A DNA stretch of 37,660 nt, taken from Helicobacter labacensis. Its GTDB lineage: Bacteria > Campylobacterota > Campylobacteria > Campylobacterales > Helicobacteraceae. The stretch is taken from positions 1 to 37,660 of the forward strand of contig NZ_QXQQ01000015.1 of NCBI RefSeq assembly GCF_003660285.1, given 5' to 3'. The translations under genes and the position numbers were made by a program. A model generated the notes under the pieces. That model did not search any database. It was given only the letters and a program-made list of their open reading frames with translations, and had not been told where the DNA came from. Of the stretch, positions 30,301-37,165 are shown piece by piece (the first letter of the stretch is position 1; every line of letters begins with the position of its first letter).

Positions 30301-30619
30301 CCTCAAAATGCCCCTGTTGGTGTAACTCCACCATGATGTTTAACGCCGTCTGCCCGCCCATGGTGGGTAAAATCGCCTCTATGCCCTCTTGCTGGATAAT
30401 TTTAAGCACATTTGCCGTATTGATGGGCTCGATATAGGTTTTATAGGCGAGGGCTTTATCGGTGTTAATGGTGATAGGATTTGAGTTTAACAACACCACT
30501 TCATAGCCTAGGCTTTTAAGCGTTTTAAGGGCAATGCTAGAAGAGTAGTCAAACTCGCACGCCTGCCCAATGACAATGGGACCCGAACCAATGAGTAAAA
30601 TTTTCTTAAAGTTTTGCAT
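27395..30619 (-). CDS. carB: Carbamoyl-phosphate synthase large subunit
   Basis: 1074 residues with two homologous ATP-grasp halves. The first begins KILLIGSGPIVIGQACEFDYS and the second KVILIGSSANKIGVGMEFDY near 565. Each carries its own ATP-grasp core (GGEGSSVAFN, VIEMNPRVSRSSALASKAT, LEINPRCSRTVPFVSKALG), and the allosteric domain is C-terminal. It makes carbamoyl phosphate for arginine and pyrimidines with CarA, which is not in this window. The middle oligomerisation domain contains a tandem DKQALLS/DKQALFK repeat. The -10 lies so close to the ATG that the mRNA should be leaderless. A G8 run near 30092-30099 is in frame. Confidence 0.96.
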   Translation of the reverse strand: MQNFKKILLIGSGPIVIGQACEFDYSSSIALKTLKSLGYEVVLLNSNPITINTDKALAYKTYIEPINTANVLKIIQQEGIEAILPTMGGQTALNIMVELHQQGHFEGALKNVKLLGAKIESILKAEDRRAFKECMLGIGLDLPKGGYAYSEEEALGVVKEVGFPCIIRSSFTLGGEGSSVAFNIEEFRDLAKFALEASPISEILIEESLLGCKEFEMEVVRDCKDNCVIVCCIENVDPMGIHTGDSITIAPALTLTDKEYQRMRDASFAVLRAVGVDTGGANVQFAIKDRRLLVIEMNPRVSRSSALASKATLFPIAKVATLLALGHTLEEIQNDITQSTTCFEPTLDYIITKIPHFDFEKFPQVDTTLGTSMKSIGEVMGIGGSFKESLMKALESDYLLKNLYAFLESPLDLEFLKKELRRPNPKRLLYAMHAFSDGLSVDEVHDLSYIDPYFLNEISEIVQALLELKEADKQALLSDKQALFKLKSMGLSDALIASFLGIAELEVRQAREALDLHPKMYQVDLSANEFKSPTPYLYSTYAPPFPTAHNPPKSTRQKVILIGSSANKIGVGMEFDYALTHASLALKKMGLSPIIINNNPETISTDHDTSDTLYFEPITLEHVLEIVARERDQLLGVVVGFGGQTPLKIAKDLEALNIPLLGTAFKNIEIAEERDLCHKLLDSLNIAYPKGLCANSKTQALEYLERLDLPLILRPSFVLGGAKMRILRSKEECLDYIENYNFETSLLMDAFLEDALELDVDAICDQTSVFVCSVLEHIEPAGIHSGDSTCFIPPALSPELLEEVYSQSQKIALGLQVLGLVNIQFAYKNNQLFVLEINPRCSRTVPFVSKALGLDLAAMAISVMVGQRLEDFKGLENKGGGLFLAKPLHYVFVKESVFPFNKLYGADLVLGPEMKSTGEVAGVGYTLAEAFYKSQLACNNPIRHSGHVFVSLKDTDKQRAMPLMRAFVSLGFKLYATTGTHKALLAEGLESVQVLKISEGRPNISDFMLNQQIDMAINTSDRVSEDSKIIRMQVLKNKISYFTTLKAVEKVLLSLLEYSKFSHNPPVSLQELQQ
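29168..29205 (-). repeat. 21-bp period tandem repeat within carB
   Basis: AATAGAGCTTGTTTGTC occurs at 29168-29184 and 29189-29205 (plus strand), spacing 21, giving two near-identical heptapeptides DKQALLS and DKQALFK in CarB. Confidence 0.8.
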
Positions 30620-30626
30620 GGAGGGG

Positions 30627-30632
30627 ATTATA
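30627..30632 (-). promoter_or_regulatory. Extended -10 of carB with start codon at the predicted transcription start
   Basis: TGCTATAAT on the minus strand is followed by only seven bases (CCCCTCC) before the carB ATG at 30619. The predicted +1 is the A of the ATG or the base before it, and no ribosome-binding site exists. Confidence 0.65.
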
Positions 30633-30699
30633 GCAAAACTAGCATAGGGTTTTAGGGATTTTGGCTAGCCCCCTAAACTAGAGAGCATGCCAAAGTGAG

Positions 30700-31840
30700 T
30701 TAGTCCGGATACCAGCGGGGGCGTCTAGCTAGGCTATCACATTTATCAAACATAGAATATGCCTCTCTCACCTTAGAGATTTTCCAGCAATCGATATTTT
30801 GGTTAAAACGGCTACAACCGCTAAACATTTGTCCCATGTCTGTTACGCTAGAAGTGTCCCAATTATCTAAAGGCTGGTTGAAGTTCGAGCAATCCCTAAA
30901 CATCCAACGCATGTTTTCCACGCTAGAAGTGTCCCAGTCGTTCAAGGGTTGGTTAAAACGCTCACAGCCATTAAACATGCCATGCATGCCTTTAACACTG
31001 GAGACATCCCAATTATTTAGGGGTTGGTTGAAGTTTTTGCAATTACTAAACATGTTCCACATATCTTCTACACTGGACACATCCCAACTATTCAAGGGTT
31101 GATTAAAACTCTCACAATACTTAAACATAGCCACCATATTTTTCACCTTAGACACATTCCAGCTAGAAATATCGTGGTTGAAATAGATGGCATCAAAAAA
31201 CATCCCCCCATATTCGTTACATGTGAAGTGTCCCAGCTTTCTAAGCCTTCAAAATTTTGGCGTTCAAAGGGTGCAAGTCCGCCCCCCCCCCCCCCCCAGA
31301 GTAGTTAGAAAACACAAAACTTAAATCCGTAATCTTGCTAATGTCAATCTCGCCTAAATGCACGCTCTCATCGGCGACTAATTTTTTAAGCTCCTCCTTG
31401 CTTTGGGGGTGGTATTTTTTAGCCATTTTTGGTGGGGCTTTGGGGCTAGTGGGGGTATTTAAGGCGGGGTGATCTTTAAGAGCGGCTAGCACGCCCTCTA
31501 TATCTAAGATATTTTGCTCTAAGGGGGCTAGAGAGTCTAACGCCTCTTTTGCACTGCTGGCTTGCTCTAGGCTGGCTAAAGGGGTGCTTAATTTAGCTCT
31601 AATGCGTTTGAGTTGGATGAGAGCTTGCTCTAGGGTGGAGTCGTCCTCTAAGCTAGCGTAATGCTCATCTAGGGCTTGGCTAAAATGAGCGATCGCTTCT
31701 AACAACGCGCTAAATTTGGCGTGCAACTCTGTAACTTCGGCTTGAATGTCTAAGCCCTCCTCTAGCACACTTTTAGCCAAACGGCATGCGCGCTTAGTGG
31801 TTTTGATCTCTTGTTCTAACTTTTCTAAGACTTGTTGCAT
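30700..31840 (-). CDS. Coiled-coil plus DUF285 (BspA-like) repeat protein; interrupted at a G16 tract
   Basis: Two frames form one gene. The first (31840 to a stop at 31241) encodes a helical, coiled-coil-like region (MQQVLEKLEQEIKTTKRACR onward), then YHPQSKEELKKLVADESVHL and ITDLSFVFSNYSGGGGG. The second (ending at 30700) is a run of about six 25-residue repeats of the form WDVSSVEDMWNMFSNCKNFN, the DUF285/BspA-like leucine-rich-repeat class. Between them the readable frame gives RQNFEGLESWDTSHVTNMGG, the expected lead-in. Joining all parts needs a change in the G16 tract (14 or 17 would do) and one more G in a G6 run at 31204-31209. Each repeat carries one Cys. No signal peptide is visible. 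It has its own promoter and ribosome-binding site. Confidence 0.75.
30775..31170 (-). repeat. 75-bp tandem repeats encoding DUF285 units
   Basis: About five to six imperfect copies of a 75-base unit (25 codons). The protein consensus is W-D/N-x-S-S-V-x-x-M-x-x-M-F-x-x-C-x-x-F-N-Q-P-L. Neighbouring copies are very similar at DNA level around the FNQPLN codons. Confidence 0.85.
31282..31297 (-). repeat. G16 contingency tract
   Basis: Sixteen consecutive C on the plus strand (G on the coding strand), at the junction between the coiled-coil part and the repeat part of the DUF285 gene. In the current length the frame ends 14 codons later; 14 or 17 would continue into the DUF285 frame. Confidence 0.9.
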
Positions 31841-31869
31841 GGCAATTCTCCCAAATAGAATAAGACACT

Positions 31870-31875
31870 ATTATA
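31870..31875 (-). promoter_or_regulatory. Extended -10 of the DUF285 repeat gene
   Basis: TGATATAAT on the minus strand, 29 bases upstream of the ATG at 31840. GGGAGAA lies between as ribosome-binding site. The gene is therefore equipped for expression. Confidence 0.6.
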
Positions 31876-31918
31876 TCACAAACGGGCTCACTGCTCAGAA
31901 AACATCAGCAATCCATGT

Positions 31919-31924
31919 TACAAT
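31919..31924 (+). promoter_or_regulatory. Extended -10 of the DUF1104-type gene
   Basis: TGTTACAAT on the plus strand (hexamer TACAAT), 30 bases before ATG 31955; GAGAGG at 31943-31948 is the ribosome-binding site and decides that start over ATG 31949. Confidence 0.55.
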
Positions 31925-31954
31925 ACTCAGGGTAATACATTTGAGAGGATGGGC

Positions 31955-32350
31955 ATGCATAAACGCACTTTAATATTAGCTTTCTTGGCTGTGGGGCTGG
32001 CTTGGGGACAGGATTTTGCTAAGTTGAGCGATGAGGAGTTGCTTAAAATCGCGGGCACTCTGCCAGCTAGTCAGGCTCTTAACTACCGCATGGAAGTGGT
32101 GAAACGCTTGAGAGCACTTGATGAGGAGCACAAAAAAGAGTTTAAAAAGGCTTTTGCTCAGAGCGCACAAACAAATTTAAAAAAGATGAGTTGGAGAGAA
32201 TTCTCCCACATGCGCGAGCAGGTGCGTGGCTATCTAGCTAAGGCTAAAAAGAAACACAGCTCCAAAGAGCTTGAGGCGATGGGTTTGAATATTGACATCT
32301 GCAAGGGCAAAGAACGCCGTGTTTGGTGTGCGCTTAAGAGCTCTCATTAG
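31955..32350 (+). CDS. DUF1104-like secreted protein
   Basis: 131 residues with a clear signal peptide (MHKRTLILAFLAVGLAWG, cleavage before QDF). A charged helical mature part has DFAKLSDEELLKIAG and ALNYRMEVVKRLRALDEEHK, and near the end two cysteines (DICKGKERRVWCALK) may form a disulfide. This pattern matches the DUF1104 family, known mainly from Helicobacter and of unknown function, as far as I can tell without a search. Both ATG 31949 and 31955 are in frame; the second has correct spacing to GAGAGG. It is divergent from the DUF285 gene and stands alone. Confidence 0.65.
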   Translation: MHKRTLILAFLAVGLAWGQDFAKLSDEELLKIAGTLPASQALNYRMEVVKRLRALDEEHKKEFKKAFAQSAQTNLKKMSWREFSHMREQVRGYLAKAKKKHSSKELEAMGLNIDICKGKERRVWCALKSSH

Positions 32351-32383
32351 CATGTCCTGTTTAAAGAGTGATGGGTGTGCGTA

Positions 32384-32398
32384 AACTTCTAAGAAGTT
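32384..32398 (+). other. Small perfect hairpin downstream of the DUF1104-like gene
   Basis: AACTTC-TAA-GAAGTT forms a 6-base stem with a 3-base loop, 34 bases after the stop. No T run follows, so it is a weak terminator candidate at best. Confidence 0.3.
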
Positions 32399-32457
32399 GG
32401 ACTTGGCGTGCCTAACCTTATTCTTGACTGGGTGAAAGAGACATTAGTAACTCCATC

Positions 32458-33027
32458 TTACATAGCTAAAGATGATGCCAAGAAAACAAGCCCCAATGAG
32501 GCAAAAACCAGTACGAGAGCTAGAGGCAAATAGCGCAGAGCCCAAAACCAAAAGCCATACCATAGGCATAGATAGAAAAACACCACTATGATTTGGGGAT
32601 TGCGGATATTGTTAGGGTCAATGTAGAGCACAAAGATCACATATAACACTAGAAAGATTCCCAACATCAAATGCGTCCATCTCACACAAAAACATGCCCA
32701 TAGTGTCGTGATCACTAGGGGCGGTAAATAGACCTTGAAGTCATAGATATGCGTATAGCCGTAAACTCTAAAGAGAAACAAGGAGAGGATCACAAGAGCC
32801 CAAGCCACCCCTATTGCAAGGGGTTTTTTAGGCCAACTCCCTAAGATTAGACTAGCTACATGCCCATAATACCAAATCCAAAGAGGCGTGAGAATATCCC
32901 CAAACATGAGTTTGACTTTGGGTGATTGCACAATGGCAAGACCATTGATAGCAGAGAGAAGCAAAAATAGCATACTCGTGGTGATGGCATGCAAGGGGTT
33001 AGCGCACATGATTTTTATTGCTTTCAA
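32458..33027 (-). CDS. Unknown integral membrane protein (last gene of the alanine operon)
   Basis: 189 residues with about six membrane helices (for example MLFLLLSAINGLAIV, ALVILSLFLFRVYGY, MLGIFLVLYVIFVLYI, LALVLVFASLGLVFL). It is rich in Trp and Tyr around FFYLCLWYGFWFWALRYLPL. No family motif is recognised. Its start overlaps the alr stop by 4 bases, so it is translationally coupled to alr and probably serves or rides with alanine metabolism. Confidence 0.75.
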   Translation of the reverse strand: MKAIKIMCANPLHAITTSMLFLLLSAINGLAIVQSPKVKLMFGDILTPLWIWYYGHVASLILGSWPKKPLAIGVAWALVILSLFLFRVYGYTHIYDFKVYLPPLVITTLWACFCVRWTHLMLGIFLVLYVIFVLYIDPNNIRNPQIIVVFFYLCLWYGFWFWALRYLPLALVLVFASLGLVFLASSLAM

Positions 33028-34160
33028 GCTAAATACACGCGCGGGAGGCGTTTAGTGAGCATGGTAATAGCTTCATAATTGATAATGCCTAAGATTTTAG
33101 CGATGTCTCCTGCTCCCATTGCCCCACTTGCAGGCTCGCCCAAGAGAATCACCTCATCGCCCTCTTGGGCTTTTATATCGCCCACATTGATAAAGCATTG
33201 ATCCATGCACACCCCCCCGATGATGGGCACTTTTTGCCCATGCAAGAGCCCCCAAGCCTTGTTGCCCAAAATTTTAGAAAAACCATCCCCATAGCCTAAG
33301 GGTAAAACCCCTACGCGGGTATTTTTCATGCAATAGTAATCCTCTCCATAGCCCACCAGTCTGCCCGCTGGAATGTCTTTCAAGCTCACAATCTGGGCTT
33401 TGAGGGTGAGGACATGGCGCAGAGAAAATCCCTTTTTCTCTAGGGCATCTTGGGTGTATATGGAGGGGTGCAAACCATAGAGAGCCAAGCCCACGCGGGC
33501 TAAATTCATGCCATAGCTGGGCATGCTCAGTGCGCACGCGCTATTAGCCATGTGCTGGTATTTAAATTCTAATCCCATGCCTTTGAGTTGATCTATAAAT
33601 TCTACAAAGCGCGTGGCTTGCTCATGGGCGTAAGTTTTATAGAGCGCGTCCGCATTGCTGTGGTGGGTGAAAATGCCCTCTAGTTCTAACCCTTTAAGCT
33701 GGGCGATCTTGGCGATTACAAGCGCGCTTTGCTGAGTGGGGAAAAAGCCCAAGCGACTCATGCCCGTATCCACTTTGATATGCACCTTGAATTTGCGCCC
33801 TAATTGGCATGCGACCTCAGAGAAATAGCGTGCCTGCTTTTCACAAAAGAGGGTTTGGGTGATATTGGCTTGGATGAGTCCTTGTGCCATATGGCTGGGG
33901 GTGAAACCTAGAATTAAAATAGGCGCTTTTTCAAAGCGCGCGCGCAATTCTAGGGCTTCATCGTAGGTAGCCACCCCCAAATACCCCGCCCCCTGCTCTA
34001 TAAAAATACGGCTAGCTTCCAACACCCCCACCCCATAGGCGTTCGCTTTCACCACCGCCATAATAGTTATCTCATTCCCTAACAATGCGCGCATGACTTG
34101 GAAATTATGCGCTAGAGCGTGGGTGTCAATCTCCACATAGCTAGCGCGTGTGGGTTGCAT
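33024..34160 (-). CDS. alr: Alanine racemase
   Basis: 378 residues; fold-type III PLP enzyme. The PLP lysine is in MAVVKANAYGVG (Lys38 from this start), and the second-base tyrosine in LPLGYGDGFSK. TGMSRLGF and the VGLALYGLHPS segment are typical. It interconverts L- and D-alanine, for peptidoglycan or, here, for supply to the adjacent D-amino acid dehydrogenase. ATG 34160 has AGGG 5 bases upstream; a GTG at 34166 is less likely. It overlaps the end of the alanine symporter gene by 20 bases. Confidence 0.93.
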   Translation of the reverse strand: MQPTRASYVEIDTHALAHNFQVMRALLGNEITIMAVVKANAYGVGVLEASRIFIEQGAGYLGVATYDEALELRARFEKAPILILGFTPSHMAQGLIQANITQTLFCEKQARYFSEVACQLGRKFKVHIKVDTGMSRLGFFPTQQSALVIAKIAQLKGLELEGIFTHHSNADALYKTYAHEQATRFVEFIDQLKGMGLEFKYQHMANSACALSMPSYGMNLARVGLALYGLHPSIYTQDALEKKGFSLRHVLTLKAQIVSLKDIPAGRLVGYGEDYYCMKNTRVGVLPLGYGDGFSKILGNKAWGLLHGQKVPIIGGVCMDQCFINVGDIKAQEGDEVILLGEPASGAMGAGDIAKILGIINYEAITMLTKRLPRVYLA

Positions 34161-35496
34161 AGACACCCTGTTGCAACGCGCTAAAGTAAGACTTGGTTTC
34201 AGCCAACACGACTTTATGGAGTAAGAGCAAAGCGATGAGATTGGGGATCGCCATCAGCGCGTTGGCGATGTCAGAAAAATTCCACACAAATTCTAACTTG
34301 GTGAGCGCGCCCACAAAAATACCTACCAAATAAAGCAGGCGGTAAGCGATGATGTAATTAGCCCCAAAGGTGAATTCCACACTGCGTTCTCCATAATAAG
34401 CCCAGCCCACAATGGTAGAATAGGCAAAGAAAATAATAGAGGCAAAGACAATCCAGCCCCCATTAGGGTAAAAATAACGCACACTCTCATAGGTAAGTAA
34501 ATTCGCGTCATGGAGTTGGTGATAAACTGGGGTCATGAGCACCAATAGCGCGGTGGAAGTGCAAACGACCATGGTGATGATCAAGGGTTGTAACATGGTG
34601 ATTAAGGCTTGTTTGACCGGGTGCGCGCTCTTAGAGGCAGCTGCCACAATAGCCGCACTCCCCATACCCGCCTCATTAGAGAAAAGTCCTTTAGAAACCC
34701 CGATTTGGATAATGCTCAATAAACTCACCCCTCCAGCCACGCCCCCTAAGAGCGGTTGGGGGTGGAAGGCTTGGGCGAGGATGAGTTGCAAAGCGTCTAA
34801 AGCCGCGCTAGGGTGGGTGAGCACGATATAGCAAGTGGTGAGCACATACAAGAGCACCATGAAAGGCGCGAAATAATCGCTAAACTTGCTGATAGATTTG
34901 ATCCCCCCCATTAAGATTAGACCCGTAATAAAGGTGATGAGCACGCCTGAGAGCCAAGTGGGCATAGAGGCGTGGTGTAATAGAATAGAAGAAACAGCGT
35001 TTGCCTGAGTCATGCTCCCAATCCCAAAGGAGGCGATCAAAGTGAATAGGGCAAAGACAAAGGCGAGCTTGGGCATGTGTAACCCGTTTTTGATGTAATA
35101 CATCGGACCGCCCTTGTAACCAAATTTGCCCACTTCACGGTATTTTAAAGAGAGCACCCCCTCAGCGTATTTGGTCGCCATCCCCACAATGCCCGTAACC
35201 CACATCCAAAAAATACTCCCCGCCCCTCCCATCACGATCGCTACAGACACCCCAATAATGCTCCCAATCCCCACGGTCGCCCCAATGGAGAGCATCAAAG
35301 AGGAGAATTGTGAAATGTCGCCATGGGAGTGTTTGTCGCGCGTGCAAAGCACTTTGAAGGCATGGAAAGCCTTGCTAAATTGAATCCCCTTGAGCAAAAG
35401 GGTGTAAAACAGCCCCGTGCCCACCAACAAGACTAATAAGGGTAAGCCCCACACCCACTCTCTGATAATTTCTAAAATGGAATTGAGGGTATTCAT
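34141..35496 (-). CDS. agcS: Sodium:alanine symporter (AGCS family)
   Basis: 451 residues, about 10-11 membrane helices. AGCS signatures: MLSIGATVGIGSIIGVSVAI near the N-terminus, GKFGYKGGPMYYIKNGL and LFSNEAGMGSAAIVAAA. Family members import alanine or glycine with Na+ (also called DagA/AlsT). The start overlaps the dadA stop by 4 bases (ATGA), so translation is coupled. With ridA, dadA and alr it forms an alanine-use operon in the order known from H. pylori. Confidence 0.92.
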   Translation of the reverse strand: MNTLNSILEIIREWVWGLPLLVLLVGTGLFYTLLLKGIQFSKAFHAFKVLCTRDKHSHGDISQFSSLMLSIGATVGIGSIIGVSVAIVMGGAGSIFWMWVTGIVGMATKYAEGVLSLKYREVGKFGYKGGPMYYIKNGLHMPKLAFVFALFTLIASFGIGSMTQANAVSSILLHHASMPTWLSGVLITFITGLILMGGIKSISKFSDYFAPFMVLLYVLTTCYIVLTHPSAALDALQLILAQAFHPQPLLGGVAGGVSLLSIIQIGVSKGLFSNEAGMGSAAIVAAASKSAHPVKQALITMLQPLIITMVVCTSTALLVLMTPVYHQLHDANLLTYESVRYFYPNGGWIVFASIIFFAYSTIVGWAYYGERSVEFTFGANYIIAYRLLYLVGIFVGALTKLEFVWNFSDIANALMAIPNLIALLLLHKVVLAETKSYFSALQQGVYATHTR

Positions 35497-36734
35497 TCTC
35501 TAAAAAAGGCTGAAAAGAGCATAATATCCGCGCTCTTTTCATTGCAACCACAAGCGATCAATTCCGCGATGATCTTGCCCACCGCTGGAGCAAAGGTCAT
35601 CCCCAGCCAGCCTAAGCCCGTGGCGTGAATCAAGTTGCTATAGTGCGCATCATAACCCAAATAGGGGATGTCATTGGGAGTAAGAGGTCTAAACCCGCTC
35701 CATTCTTGGACATTTTGCATCTCAAAAGGGCGCGTAAAGGTGGTGAAATTTTTCTTAATATTGTCAATTTGGGCGCGCACAACTCCGGGATCGTTCGTAT
35801 TGAGCTCAAGTTTGGAAGTGATGCGCACGCTGTGGCGGCGCGGGGTCATGGCTAAAAAAATGTCGGCAAACAGAGAGGAAGTTTTAGGTTTGAGCTCTTC
35901 GGGCATTTCAAAAGTCAGACTATAACCTTTAGCTCCCATCATCAAAAAATCATTATGGGTTTTTTTGAGCAAATAAGGGCTAGCCCCAGTGGCTAAAATA
36001 ATCGTGTCGGCACTAAACTTCCTGTGGTTAGTGGTGATCGCGCTGATCTTTTGGGTGTTAAACTCAAAGTCTAGCACTTCTTCGTTGTAATAAAACTCCA
36101 CCCCGGCATTTTGTAAATACCCCTGTAAACTCTCCATCACTTCCCTAGCGTCCACATGGGCGTTTTCTTTTAATAACACACTCCCACAGATGTTTTCTTC
36201 GCGCGCTATGGGCATGTAGTCTAGCGTAGCTCTAGGATCAAAGATTTCATAGGTGTTAGGATCGTAATGCGCGCAGGCTTTGATCTTTTTCTCGAAGTTC
36301 TCTTTGAGCGTGTAGATCATCAACAACCCATCTTGCTTAAACCAAAAGTCCATGCCCTTGTCTAACATTTCATGGTAGATTTCCAAACTCATTGTGCCAT
36401 AGCGTTCAAACAGAGCTAAAGTGCGCTTGAGAGATTTTGCGTTGGCACTCCTGACAAATTTCCATAGCCATTTGTAGAGTTGGGGATTGAGTCCCCAGTG
36501 GATATTCAAAGGGGCTTGTCCTTTGAGCATAAGCTTGAGTGTGTCGCACACCACGCCCGGGTTAGACAGAGGGGCTTTTTTAAAAGCAGAGAGCAGACCC
36601 GCATTGCCAAAGGAGGTCCCATCACTCCCATCTGTCTGTTCGATGAGAGTAACTTCACGCCCGGCGTGATGCAGGGCGTAAGCACAGCTCAAACCTACAA
36701 TGCCACCACCCACCACCACGACATCTTTTTGCAT
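35493..36734 (-). CDS. dadA: D-amino acid dehydrogenase
   Basis: 413 residues of the DAO flavoprotein family. The FAD-binding VVVVGGGIVGLSCAYALHHA (GxGxxG at 9-14) is followed by ADTIILATGAS mid-protein. The C-terminal FAD motif is NLIHATGLGWLGMTFAPAVG. It oxidises D-alanine (and others) to pyruvate, passing electrons to the respiratory chain. It starts 9 bases after ridA and overlaps the symporter start by 4 bases. Confidence 0.92.
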   Translation of the reverse strand: MQKDVVVVGGGIVGLSCAYALHHAGREVTLIEQTDGSDGTSFGNAGLLSAFKKAPLSNPGVVCDTLKLMLKGQAPLNIHWGLNPQLYKWLWKFVRSANAKSLKRTLALFERYGTMSLEIYHEMLDKGMDFWFKQDGLLMIYTLKENFEKKIKACAHYDPNTYEIFDPRATLDYMPIAREENICGSVLLKENAHVDAREVMESLQGYLQNAGVEFYYNEEVLDFEFNTQKISAITTNHRKFSADTIILATGASPYLLKKTHNDFLMMGAKGYSLTFEMPEELKPKTSSLFADIFLAMTPRRHSVRITSKLELNTNDPGVVRAQIDNIKKNFTTFTRPFEMQNVQEWSGFRPLTPNDIPYLGYDAHYSNLIHATGLGWLGMTFAPAVGKIIAELIACGCNEKSADIMLFSAFFRE

Positions 36735-36743
36735 GCCCTCTCC

Positions 36744-37118
36744 CTATTTTTGGGCGATGGCTTCTATTTCCACTAAGCCATCTTTGGGGAGTTTAGCCAC
36801 TTGGAAAGTGGCACGCGCTGGGTAGGGCTCTTTAAAATAGCCCCCATAAATTTCATTCACTAGCGCAAAATCCTCTAGGTTTTTGAGCAAAATCGTGGTT
36901 TTGACCACCGCGCTAAAATCTAAGCCGGCTTCTTTAAGAATGGCGCGCATGTTCTCCATCGCCTGCTTAGTCTGCTCTTTGATCCCCCCTGTAAACTCCC
37001 CACTTTTAGGATCGATACCTAATTGCCCGGAGATAAAGACTAAGTTGTGGCTTACAACCGCTTGGGAGTAGGGACCAATCGCCTTAGGGGCGTTCTGGGT
37101 GCAAATTTCGATCTTCAT
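36744..37118 (-). CDS. ridA: RidA-family enamine/imine deaminase
   Basis: 124 residues; the core is complete: [26 protein letters not shown], and [23 protein letters not shown] with the active-site Arg102 and Glu119. RidA hydrolyses reactive 2-aminoacrylate-type enamines and imines made by PLP enzymes and amino acid dehydrogenases. Its place as first gene before dadA fits cleaning up the imine released during D-amino acid oxidation. It is preceded by AAGGAGC. Confidence 0.93.
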   Translation of the reverse strand: MKIEICTQNAPKAIGPYSQAVVSHNLVFISGQLGIDPKSGEFTGGIKEQTKQAMENMRAILKEAGLDFSAVVKTTILLKNLEDFALVNEIYGGYFKEPYPARATFQVAKLPKDGLVEIEAIAQK

Positions 37119-37145
37119 GTGTGCTCCTTGAAAATAAAAAGCCCC

Positions 37146-37151
37146 ATTATA
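37146..37151 (-). promoter_or_regulatory. Extended -10 of the ridA-dadA-agcS-alr operon
   Basis: TGCTATAAT on the minus strand, 27 bases before the ridA ATG, with AAGGAGC between. It lies right after the end of the upstream SPOR-domain gene. Confidence 0.65.
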
Positions 37152-37165
37152 GCAAATCTAGACGG

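Noticed and set aside
32400-32520. Plus-strand stretch GVPNLILDWVKETLVTPSYI after the DUF1104-like gene
   Set aside because: It overlaps the 3' end of the membrane protein gene on the other strand and has no start; more likely a shadow than a relic.
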